Part shown: in pieces, positions 1 to 5,782 of the stretch
Layout: each line of letters begins with the position of its first letter
Numbering within the stretch: the first letter of the stretch is position 1
Source of the DNA: Planctomycetota bacterium
GTDB lineage: Bacteria > Planctomycetota > Phycisphaerae > UBA1845 > PWPN01
Assembly: GCA_020346805.1 (NCBI GenBank)
Contig: CP070790.1
Span: 2,492,011 to 2,498,649 of the forward strand
Direction: 5' to 3'
Length of the DNA stretch: 6,639 bases
The notes under the pieces: generated by a model
The model's input: the letters and a program-made list of their open reading frames with translations, nothing else
What the model was told of the DNA's origin: nothing
The model's database searches: none
Program-made: the position numbers and the translations under genes

Positions 1-787
1 AGTGCGTACGCTGAACGGTCCCCTTCTTAATCCACCGATCATCAAAATCATCCGGTGCCAGCACCAGTTCTAGAGGCGGCCACGACTCAACATCAGTGGT
101 CGCGGCAAAGCCTACGCACCGTCGCCTGAGTCCACTTACATTGCGAATGATTTTTACATATGCCCGGTATTGTTTGGTGTGCTGATCCCAACGAACAAAA
201 CCCACGTCACTGCCATCCAGAATCTGGGGTTCTTTTGTCGAGACCTCCCAGTGGATGCCATCCTCGGAGAAGAAGGCCCGATAGCCCCCCTGCCTGCGGT
301 TCATACTCGTGTATCGACGCGAGGAATCCGCATTCCAGGGCGTGTGCATGGGATGAACCGAATATGGTAGGAAATTATTATTGGTCGAGCCATCGTATCC
401 GGTAACGAGACCAAGGTTAGGTTCCTCCCAATGGATTCCATCCTTGCTGATCGAGTACAAAGGCCGGCTGGCACAATAATGCCACATGCGGTACCCGCTG
501 CCGTCCTCATTCGGCAAAACGGTGCCGGATGTCACGTAACTTCGGTCTTCTCCTTCTTTCCATGGCTTGTCAGCCACCATAATGGGATTACCGGCGTACT
601 TCTCGAACGGATGATATGTGCGCACGACGTTAGTCTTGGTGGTGATCAGGTAATCGTCAACAAAAAGTTGCCAAGGACCAGTCAAGTCGTCCAATGACTC
701 AACAGCCATTAAATTTGTCGCAAAAATACCAAACAGATTCAGTAATATAAACTTTAACGTGATTGAAAAACGCCAATAACCACACAT
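1..787 (-). CDS. Exported GH32/GH43-like beta-propeller protein (3' end outside window)
   Basis: The frame is open from the ATG at 787 to the window edge, giving 262 visible residues and no stop, so the C-terminus lies outside. An in-frame TAG two codons upstream bars a longer start, and AAAGGTG lies 6 bases before the ATG. Residues 1-28 form a Sec-type signal peptide: a hydrophobic stretch (about 9-23), then L-M-A with likely cleavage before VES. The mature part opens with LFVDDYLI (41-48), a block I recall from planctomycete and verrucomicrobial proteins resembling GH32/GH43 five-bladed propellers. Two S-x-D-G-I-H-W repeats (114-120 and 174-180) fit successive blades, and Trp-rich strands follow. 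The acidic pair in VDD is a candidate catalytic position by analogy with that fold. It probably hydrolyses a sugar linkage outside the cytoplasm; the substrate cannot be read. The fusion gene lies 229 bases upstream in the same direction. Confidence 0.82.
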   Translation of the reverse strand, partial: MCGYWRFSITLKFILLNLFGIFATNLMAVESLDDLTGPWQLFVDDYLITTKTNVVRTYHPFEKYAGNPIMVADKPWKEGEDRSYVTSGTVLPNEDGSGYRMWHYCASRPLYSISKDGIHWEEPNLGLVTGYDGSTNNNFLPYSVHPMHTPWNADSSRRYTSMNRRQGGYRAFFSEDGIHWEVSTKEPQILDGSDVGFVRWDQHTKQYRAYVKIIRNVSGLRRRCVGFAATTDVESWPPLELVLAPDDFDDRWIKKGTVQRTH

Positions 788-1016
788 TATCTACACCTTT
801 CATCAAGAATACGCAACAAACAACCGGAATTTAACAATAGATGAACTACTCGTTCCTGACATCACAATCCCGGTGATATCCCGCGTTATATTTCCATCAA
901 AACATTTCCTCCAGCCGTCTTGGTACTATTACAAGCGTTGTTGGAGAAAACGATTATGGCAGAAGAAGCTCCCCCGGGCAAGGTCAATTACTAACCAACT
1001 GTACGGCACAAACCCT
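788..1016 (-). other. Intergenic gap without a recognisable terminator or promoter
   Basis: These 229 bases separate the fusion gene's stop from the next start. I see no strong hairpin followed by a T-run on the minus strand, and no paired -35/-10 that I would defend. A short inverted repeat ATCAC-N7-GTGAT (861-877) is present but weak. Apart from the ribosome binding site next to the start, nothing in it can be named. Read-through from the fusion gene into the propeller gene is therefore possible but not shown. Confidence 0.4.
794..800 (-). promoter_or_regulatory. Ribosome binding site of the GH32/GH43-like gene
   Basis: AAAGGTG on the minus strand ends 6 bases before the ATG at 787. Its AAGG core complements the 16S tail, and the spacing supports the start that includes the signal peptide. 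Confidence 0.6.
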
Positions 1017-3464
1017 CTATTTCTCTTGCGTAACTATAAGCGGATTCTCTTCTGACTCCAAGGGTAGTTCCACAGTACGCCTATCAACAACCGAACGGTA
1101 AGCGGCCATAAGAGTTTCGGTAGCAATCAACGCAGTCTCAATATTGCTAGTCGGCGGTATACCACGTTCAATAGCCGCAATCATCTGATCCACCGAATCG
1201 ACAGCCTTTGCATCTCTGGCGAACTTCTCATAGTCTTGGTGTATATGATTAACTGTAACCGCTTCAGCCCTCGCATCGATATGTAGCGTTGTGTGTTCGA
1301 AGTTTATAGTCATTGAATTGCTGTGACGTCTTTCACCTTTTAATTGTTGTTTGCCCACCTCAAGGAATGCGAAGAAATCTCCATAGTCAAGGACAATCTG
1401 GCCGAAGTTTTCCACGTCGGCCTCTTTGTATACATCCCACATCTTTCTCCACTTTGCAGTCACTGCCTTGGGTTTTCCAAAGAGTGATACAGCGAAATCG
1501 ATCGCGTAGCATCCCATGTTGGTTATCTCACCGCCACCCGACTTTTCCGGCGGATCGAGGCGTTCCGGCCAACGTGTTTCAAGATCGAAATCCGGAGCAA
1601 AATTCATTCCAAACAGATGATGATACCCCATTACCTTGCCATATTTGCCTGCACGGACTTCCCGCAATAACCGGGCATAAACCGGAATGAAACGCACCAT
1701 AGGGATATCGTGGACCAGATAGACTTTATGTTTCTTAACCGCCCTGGCTATGCGACGAGCACTGGCCAGACTTTCACTAAATGGCTTGTTCAGAAAAATA
1801 TGTTTACCTGCCACAGCGGCCTTTTCCACTATTTCGGCTTTGTCGCATGGATCACAGGCAACCGCCACAAAATCAACCTGCGGATGATTAATTACTGCAT
1901 CGTATGATCCGGCCAAAGGCATTCCGAGACATTCTTCTAATTCCTTTCCGCGACGGGGATTTTTCTCATAACCGGCCACCACATGCGTTTCCGGCCGATT
2001 GTTGAACTTTCTGCAAAGCATGGCCCCATGCGTACAGCAATTTCCCAGAATACCAACCTTGTATACCTTCTGCCCTTTTTTGATCGCTTTATTAACCGAC
2101 ACACGTAAACTGGGCTTTGGATCGGTGAGTCCATTAATCCACTCCTCCACATTGGTATAACCATCACCGTCATAATCGGCGCTGGCGTCACTTGAATCAT
2201 TAGGATTTAATTTATGTTCTATTTCCCATGAATCAGGCATACCATCACTGTCCGAATCCTTCCTGGACTCACCTTCAGCTAGTTTACACCATCCACCTAC
2301 TTCATCTTGATGTCGGATATGGTGCCCTATACCTTCGCGCACTTCCTTTATTACACGTTCATCCACCGCATCTCGAACGGGATAAGTCACACCTGCTCCG
2401 GTTAACACGCGTCGGTAAGCCTCCTTTACTGATAATAAATTGACCGGAGCAGCAGCAAAGGGTTTGTCCGACAACGTCAGCCACTGCAAGGATTCCAGCA
2501 TATCTTTCTTGTACCAAGTGTGGTCGCTCACATTGCCGGCCACGTGAATGGTCGCCGATGTAAGGGCATTTATTACCGGAGACTCCGGCGTGGTATTGGC
2601 TCCCGCCTGGAACCAGTTATTGATGATATTGGCCTGTACCGCCGGTGCATCCTTGGCACGCAGAAAATCACCAACCAGCACAGCCGCCCCATCATCCCAG
2701 TTATAAACCACATTATTCACCAAATCGGCATGTACTCCATGCTTCAGGCGCGGATTGCGCTGGTAATTATGGGCGAACAGGCAATGATGGATACTGATGC
2801 GATGAGTACGATCGCCAACCAGAAATCCCTTACCTTCTAAGGCACTTTTCAGCACGCCGGGATCGTAAAGTCCCTCGCTGATAATACACCATTGAACAGT
2901 AATGTCGTGCGCATCGTTCCAGGTAACGATGTTTCTTGAAACCGCCCAACTGATCGAACAGTGATCCAATACCACATTGTATGAAGGGGGTTTGCCCACA
3001 ATATCGATGCAATCACGAGAATGTTCTATTTTATGATCGGCAATACGTCCCATCCTGAATCGCACATAATGCACCACTATGTCATGAGTCAAGATGTTGA
3101 TACCGGCACCTCGTATGCAGATACCATCGCCCGGTGCGGTTTGGCCGGAGATGGTGCAAAACGGATGCTTAATATCAATGTCTGTCTCCAGCGTGATATA
3201 ACCACCGACGTTAAAGACGATGATCCGCGGACCTTCATGCATACACGCTTCGCGGAAGCTTCCCGCACCGGTATCGTTAAGATTCGTTACAATCAAAACC
3301 TTGCCCCCACGCCCCCCCGGCGTATCGCACCCGAAACCCTCCGCGCCAGGAAAAGTTGGCATGTTCTTGGCCTGAATGTTTACACTACATACAGCCAGGA
3401 TCGCAACAACCTTAATTAAGCGCCGGCGAAGTGTGCCGAATTCCTGATCAAAAAGCATAACCAT
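1017..3464 (-). CDS. Exported fusion: PL1-type pectate lyase + EF-hand-like linker + Gfo/Idh/MocA oxidoreductase
   Basis: The frame opens at the ATG at 3482 (821 residues), but GGGAGG sits 6 bases before the ATG at 3464, so I prefer that start (815 residues). Numbering below is from 3482. Residues 17-38 are an export signal with R19-R20-R21-L-I-K, a twin-arginine-like motif, then a hydrophobic core. Residues 40-400 are a PL1-type beta-helix: FPGAEGFG (44-51), GGRGG, SGQTAPGDGI, RFRMG, DHCSISW (173-179) and RNPR (242-245), where PL1 enzymes carry the catalytic Arg. Residues 409-450 hold D-x-D-x-D-G loops (409-414, 436-441). Residues 473-808 are a full-length Gfo/Idh/MocA unit: Rossmann start GILGNCCTHG (477-486), then NKP (565-567, usually EKP) and GCYAID (657-662). 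PL1 cleaves pectic galacturonan by beta-elimination; the second half should oxidise or reduce a sugar with NAD(P). The combination is odd. Domain calls are firm; substrate and joint function are inferred. Confidence 0.88.
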   Translation of the reverse strand: MVMLFDQEFGTLRRRLIKVVAILAVCSVNIQAKNMPTFPGAEGFGCDTPGGRGGKVLIVTNLNDTGAGSFREACMHEGPRIIVFNVGGYITLETDIDIKHPFCTISGQTAPGDGICIRGAGINILTHDIVVHYVRFRMGRIADHKIEHSRDCIDIVGKPPSYNVVLDHCSISWAVSRNIVTWNDAHDITVQWCIISEGLYDPGVLKSALEGKGFLVGDRTHRISIHHCLFAHNYQRNPRLKHGVHADLVNNVVYNWDDGAAVLVGDFLRAKDAPAVQANIINNWFQAGANTTPESPVINALTSATIHVAGNVSDHTWYKKDMLESLQWLTLSDKPFAAAPVNLLSVKEAYRRVLTGAGVTYPVRDAVDERVIKEVREGIGHHIRHQDEVGGWCKLAEGESRKDSDSDGMPDSWEIEHKLNPNDSSDASADYDGDGYTNVEEWINGLTDPKPSLRVSVNKAIKKGQKVYKVGILGNCCTHGAMLCRKFNNRPETHVVAGYEKNPRRGKELEECLGMPLAGSYDAVINHPQVDFVAVACDPCDKAEIVEKAAVAGKHIFLNKPFSESLASARRIARAVKKHKVYLVHDIPMVRFIPVYARLLREVRAGKYGKVMGYHHLFGMNFAPDFDLETRWPERLDPPEKSGGGEITNMGCYAIDFAVSLFGKPKAVTAKWRKMWDVYKEADVENFGQIVLDYGDFFAFLEVGKQQLKGERRHSNSMTINFEHTTLHIDARAEAVTVNHIHQDYEKFARDAKAVDSVDQMIAAIERGIPPTSNIETALIATETLMAAYRSVVDRRTVELPLESEENPLIVTQEK
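1020..2066 (-). other. Gfo/Idh/MocA oxidoreductase domain of the fusion
   Basis: Residues 473-821 match a complete stand-alone family member, about 345 residues long. YKVGILGN is the first strand and dinucleotide-binding turn; the glycine pattern is G-x-L-G-x-C rather than G-x-G. HIFLNKP holds the conserved Lys but has Asn where Glu is usual. NMGCYAIDFAVSLFG matches the D-x-G-x-H/Y-x-x-D catalytic block in the Tyr version seen in glucose-fructose oxidoreductase-like members. The C-terminal alpha/beta half (about 595-808) ends with an ETALIATETLMAAYRS helix typical of the family. Substrate and cofactor preference cannot be read with confidence. Confidence 0.85.
2133..2258 (-). other. EF-hand-like calcium-binding segment between the two enzymes
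   Basis: Residues 409-450 contain DSDSDGMPDSWE and, 27 residues later, DYDGDGYTNVEEW. These are paired D-x-D-x-D-G loops, each followed by a short helix, like dockerin or thrombospondin-type-3 elements. Secreted pectate lyases of PVC bacteria commonly end in such a segment followed closely by N-G. Here it is instead followed within about 20 residues by the oxidoreductase, so the usual C-terminal tail of the lyase has become an inter-domain linker. Confidence 0.75.
2283..3368 (-). other. PL1 pectate lyase domain of the fusion
   Basis: Residues 39-400 (numbered from the 3482 ATG) form a right-handed beta-helix lyase of the bacterial PL1 type often seen in Bacteroidetes and PVC genomes. Recognisable blocks in order are TFPGAEGFG, GGRGGKVLIVTNLND, SFREA, GPRIIVFNVGG, ISGQTAPGDGICI, VRFRMG, DHCSISW, QWCIISEGL, HHCLFAHNYQRNPR and VNNVVYNW. 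In relatives I recall, DHCS-x-SW is followed by an acidic T-D-E stretch likely to bind calcium. Here the following residues are A-V-S-R-N, so that site may be changed. The probable catalytic R-N-P-R is intact. Confidence 0.85.
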
Positions 3465-3470
3465 GATTTT

Positions 3471-3476
3471 CCTCCC
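3471..3476 (-). promoter_or_regulatory. Strong Shine-Dalgarno that decides the fusion gene's start
   Basis: GGGAGG on the minus strand lies 6 bases before the ATG at 3464. It lies inside the coding sequence if translation began at 3482, and that upstream ATG has no purine-rich site in front of it. The second internal ATG at 3458 is 12 bases from this site and less well placed. The 3464 start keeps the signal peptide and gives a normal-length n-region before the arginines. Confidence 0.75.
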
Positions 3477-3482
3477 AAACAT

Positions 3483-3501
3483 ATATCTGTTATGCAGATA
3501 T
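3483..3501. repeat. Perfect 7-5-7 inverted repeat just upstream of the fusion gene
   Basis: ATATCTG-N5-CAGATAT is a perfect palindrome. Its near edge is 6 bases before the Shine-Dalgarno and 18 bases before the preferred ATG. As DNA it could be an operator covering the -10 region. As RNA it would form a 7-base-pair stem with a 5-base loop next to the ribosome binding site. No T-run follows, so it is not a classic terminator. Confidence 0.55.
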
Positions 3502-3519
3502 TTTAAAATAAGCAGTCAA
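3491..3519 (-). promoter_or_regulatory. Possible sigma-70-type promoter before the fusion gene
   Basis: On the minus strand, TTGACT (3519-3514) matches five of six bases of the -35 consensus. TGCATA (3496-3491) follows after 17 bases as a poor -10. The intervening stretch is A/T-rich. The -35 is good but the -10 is weak, so this is tentative. It gains some weight because two perfect inverted repeats overlap the two boxes. Confidence 0.28.
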
Positions 3520-3529
3520 TACCTGACTG
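3513..3529. repeat. Perfect 6-5-6 inverted repeat over the putative -35
   Basis: CAGTCA-N5-TGACTG is perfect and contains the TTGACT box. Its centre is 29 bases from the centre of the 3483-3501 repeat, close to three helical turns, and both have 5-base spacers. The half-site sequences differ (TGACTG against ATATCTG), so one protein binding both is not assured. Confidence 0.5.
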
Positions 3530-3686
3530 TGGTACATTACTAGCTAAATCCCTTCGTCCATAATCAAAAATTCACCGGACCACCTGTTTGTCCAATTAGA
3601 TTCCTTGAGCATCTATTGTCTTGATCTTTATCACTCCAACACCAGCTAATTTGCCAAAGTAATTATCCGAGATTTCAAGCAGACAT

Positions 3687-4694
3687 TTATAATTCTTGAA
3701 ACGCTTGCCGGAGAATCTCAATATTCCTGGCGTTTGCGGCGATCTTGGAGTCATCGGATCGAGTCGGTGGAAGTGTCGTTTCCTTATCCGGCATGGCAAA
3801 ACCAAAAATACCAACATCACGATAGCGGAAATCTTTGACTACTTTACCCGCATCATGCTCAGCTCCCCACCCGCAGAGACACTGGATAATTTGCGTACGA
3901 GTTCCAGTAATCTTACACATGTTATCAAGTTTTAAAGGATCCGGATGCTCGTTCATCAGCCAATCAACCTCGCGAAGCATCTTCGAGTCTGCTACCTGTG
4001 AATTGTCCGGGGCATGACAACTGAGCCAGATGATACAATTCGGCCTGACAGACTTGGCCGTCTTGTGAATTCGCGCCCAGCATCGATCCACGGCCCGGCT
4101 ATGGAATTCCATCTCCTCATTCGTATCAAGGGCCTCTTTGCCGGGAAATGTCTCATCCATAAGTTCCTCAAACATCTTTTTTTCACAATCCAGCCAACAA
4201 GAACGGGCATTCAAATCGTAGTCCAGGTTGAATACCCAGTCGATCATGAATCCATTAATATCTGTCTTGGTCAATGCCTCCTCGATAGCGGCACACAAGT
4301 AATCAAGGTACCCCGTGGTAAAGGGGATATGCGGTTTGTTCGGTATACCATAGCTGAGTTCTGGATTAGTCTGCCCCCAATAGGTGTTCGCACCGACACA
4401 AAAGTAGCCCATCACCCGCATACTCTCTTTGTGAGCAAGTTCGGTAATCTCTTTCAGGAAATCACCTTTCATCCCTGGCTGCACCGGGGCCACGTCGCTG
4501 CCAAACCAGGCATATCCACAACAACTGACGCAGAAGGTCTGGATGGTGTTGACTCCCAAATCGCGATACCACCTCAGATGCTCACGGGGTGATGCCTGCA
4601 CATACATACCGGGAGGGGCAAATTCATTCGGTCCACCTTCGCCCCAATTGAAGTCAATAGAGAACGCTTTGATTCTTTCACGACTCTTCGCCAT
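3687..4694 (-). CDS. Cys-rich TIM-barrel glycoside hydrolase-like protein
   Basis: This is a 335-residue protein with eight evenly spaced hydrophobic strands that read as a complete (beta/alpha)8 barrel: FSIDFNW (11-17), VNTIQTF (48-54), RVMGYF (93-98), INGFMIDWV (146-154), NCIIWLSC (219-226), VDWLMNE (243-249), TQIIQCLCG (267-275) and VGIFGFAMP (294-302). The second-strand block followed by C-C-G-Y-A-W resembles the 'hypothetical glycosyl hydrolase 6' and GH29 fucosidase-like barrels that I recall. D152 on strand 4 and E249 on strand 6 are the natural candidates for catalytic acids. There is no signal peptide, and an in-frame TAG lies seven codons before the ATG with no start between, so it cannot have one. 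Thirteen cysteines also favour a cytoplasmic location. No clear Shine-Dalgarno precedes the ATG (only GCGGG). It may act on imported oligosaccharides; activity is unproven. Confidence 0.75.
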   Translation of the reverse strand: MAKSRERIKAFSIDFNWGEGGPNEFAPPGMYVQASPREHLRWYRDLGVNTIQTFCVSCCGYAWFGSDVAPVQPGMKGDFLKEITELAHKESMRVMGYFCVGANTYWGQTNPELSYGIPNKPHIPFTTGYLDYLCAAIEEALTKTDINGFMIDWVFNLDYDLNARSCWLDCEKKMFEELMDETFPGKEALDTNEEMEFHSRAVDRCWARIHKTAKSVRPNCIIWLSCHAPDNSQVADSKMLREVDWLMNEHPDPLKLDNMCKITGTRTQIIQCLCGWGAEHDAGKVVKDFRYRDVGIFGFAMPDKETTLPPTRSDDSKIAANARNIEILRQAFQEL

Positions 4695-4794
4695 CTCATA
4701 TACCCGCTTGAACTACATCATTAGAATCACAATATCCACCACAAATAGGATTCCTCAGATCACGATAGACTTCTCTTGATATGTTGTCGGGTAC

Positions 4795-4809
4795 ATACCA
4801 AACTGGTAT
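4795..4809. repeat. Short hairpin after the isomerase gene
   Basis: ATACCA-N3-TGGTAT is a perfect 6-base stem with a 3-base loop, starting about 20 bases after the isomerase stop. It lacks a T-run on the minus strand, so it is more plausibly a processing or stability element than an intrinsic terminator. It is short enough that chance is a real possibility. Confidence 0.3.
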
Positions 4810-4828
4810 CGGATTACTTATTGGTTTT

Positions 4829-5755
4829 TTATGGCCGTGATAATTCCTCCCACAAAGCCTTATAGTAACGCATAAACCGGATAGTATCGTTAGGGCTTGC
4901 GTTCTCCAGCCCGGGAGCTTCGATCAATGTGTAACGATCATAACCGGACAAATTGAGCAGTGAGAACAGCTCACGGTACGGATAGTCACTGATCAACCGA
5001 TTGATATGCACCGACCAAATTCTATCACGTAACAGATTGAAGTACTCTTTTACCGAGCCATTTTTAATGTCGGCACTATTGGAGTTCCAGCAGATTCCCA
5101 CTTTAGGATGGTCGGCAATATCTGTGATCCGGCGCATACGTGGTGGATGACAGGTGCCGGATCCATGAACTTCACACCAAATCTCAACACCGGCGTCTGC
5201 CGCCGCCTGACCACAGGTACGAAGAGAACGCCCAATTTGATCGAGAGTCTTATCTTCATTTACGTCTTTGGGCAATCCGTTGGGTCTTACCTTGACTCCC
5301 TTGGCCCCAAGATCCTTGGCCAGATCGATGAAGCGTTTGGCCTCTTCGATATTCTTAGCCACTAGAGTCGCATCCGGATAGTGAAATCCACAAGCGGTGC
5401 CCAATCCCCAAATGACCAGGCCGGCATCAGTGAAGCTTTTTTTCACCGCCATACGCTGCATCTTGGAAATGGTCGGCTCAACACCGTGTTTATGCGTGGA
5501 ACGAAATTCGACGGCTGTTATCCCCACAGCCTTACAGCGTTCAATGATAGTCGCCTGATCCCAATCGCGGGCCAGATTGTAGGTAACCAGGCCGAGCTTA
5601 AAACGCCGCTTCTTTACTGTCTTCGATATACTTTTAGTCGCCGGTTCATCGTCATCTTTAGCCTGAGCGAGGCTCGCTCCATCAAGAATCCCACCAGCGG
5701 CCATTGCTACCGCGGATTGCCGCAACAAATTTCGTCTGTTAATTTTCTTACCCAT
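4829..5755 (-). CDS. Tat-exported sugar phosphate isomerase/epimerase-like TIM barrel (AP_endonuc_2 fold)
   Basis: This is a 308-residue protein. The ATG at 5755 has AAGGAG 7 bases upstream. Residues 5-32 are a clear twin-arginine signal: N-R-R-N-L-L-R-Q, then VAMAAGGIL, with A-Q-A likely cleaved before KDDD. A charged spacer follows (about 33-51), then the barrel from FKLGLVTYN (52-60) to the end. Metal-site positions of the family are visible at E195 (CEVHG), H250 (VHINR) and E279 (LIEAPG). The expected Asp of the third ligand region is N224, in C-W-N-S-N, a variant I associate with planctomycete members. The family isomerises or epimerises sugars, and some members eliminate 3-keto-glycosides; Tat export implies a folded, metal-loaded periplasmic enzyme. 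It starts 53 bases after the BNR-4 gene's stop, so the two are probably cotranscribed. The fold and export are sure; the reaction is unknown. Confidence 0.87.
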   Translation of the reverse strand: MGKKINRRNLLRQSAVAMAAGGILDGASLAQAKDDDEPATKSISKTVKKRRFKLGLVTYNLARDWDQATIIERCKAVGITAVEFRSTHKHGVEPTISKMQRMAVKKSFTDAGLVIWGLGTACGFHYPDATLVAKNIEEAKRFIDLAKDLGAKGVKVRPNGLPKDVNEDKTLDQIGRSLRTCGQAAADAGVEIWCEVHGSGTCHPPRMRRITDIADHPKVGICWNSNSADIKNGSVKEYFNLLRDRIWSVHINRLISDYPYRELFSLLNLSGYDRYTLIEAPGLENASPNDTIRFMRYYKALWEELSRP

Positions 5756-5762
5756 CAGCCAA

Positions 5763-5768
5763 CTCCTT
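5763..5768 (-). promoter_or_regulatory. Ribosome binding site of the isomerase gene
   Basis: AAGGAG within TTAAGGAGTT lies 7 bases before the ATG at 5755. It is a near-ideal Shine-Dalgarno and fixes the start that carries the twin-arginine signal. Confidence 0.75.
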
Positions 5769-5782
5769 AATATCGATAAGTC

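Larger units (their letters stand above)
3483..3686 (-). other. Intergenic region with regulatory repeats and an orphan reading frame tail
   Basis: The half nearest the fusion gene carries two inverted repeats and a tentative promoter. The half nearest the TIM-barrel gene (3596-3686) stays open in a frame different from that gene and reads plausibly like protein (for example NYFGKLAGVGVIKI) before a stop. The barrel is already complete at its own stop. This is most likely chance, or an eroded remnant. No intrinsic terminator is visible. Confidence 0.35.

Noticed and set aside
861..877. ATCAC-N7-GTGAT as an operator or terminator
   Set aside because: Only five base pairs, no T-run, and far from both gene ends.
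873..1055. 60-codon plus-strand frame in the gap before the propeller gene
   Set aside because: It overlaps the fusion gene's 3' end on the opposite strand, has no ribosome binding site I trust and is rich in basic and aromatic residues without pattern.
1313..1690. 125-codon plus-strand open frame
   Set aside because: It is antisense to the oxidoreductase C-terminal half; low-complexity and Cys/His/Pro-rich translation typical of a shadow frame.
2100..2102. Internal GTG as a separate start for the oxidoreductase
   Set aside because: No Shine-Dalgarno precedes it, and the frame is continuous with the lyase; kept only as a scenario if an indel is found.
3021..3419. 132-codon plus-strand open frame
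   Set aside because: It is antisense to conserved pectate lyase blocks, and its translation has no recognisable motif.
3596..3820. 74-codon minus-strand frame extending past the TIM-barrel stop
   Set aside because: The first half is antisense-free but out of frame with the barrel gene; the barrel already has all eight strands and its last helix, so a frameshifted extension is not needed.
4014..4592. 192-codon open frame on the plus strand
   Set aside because: It lies wholly inside the TIM-barrel gene on the other strand, which has clear barrel periodicity; the plus-strand translation shows no domain-like pattern.
5381..5770. 129-codon plus-strand open frame
   Set aside because: It is antisense to the Tat signal and first barrel strands of the isomerase; no support of its own.
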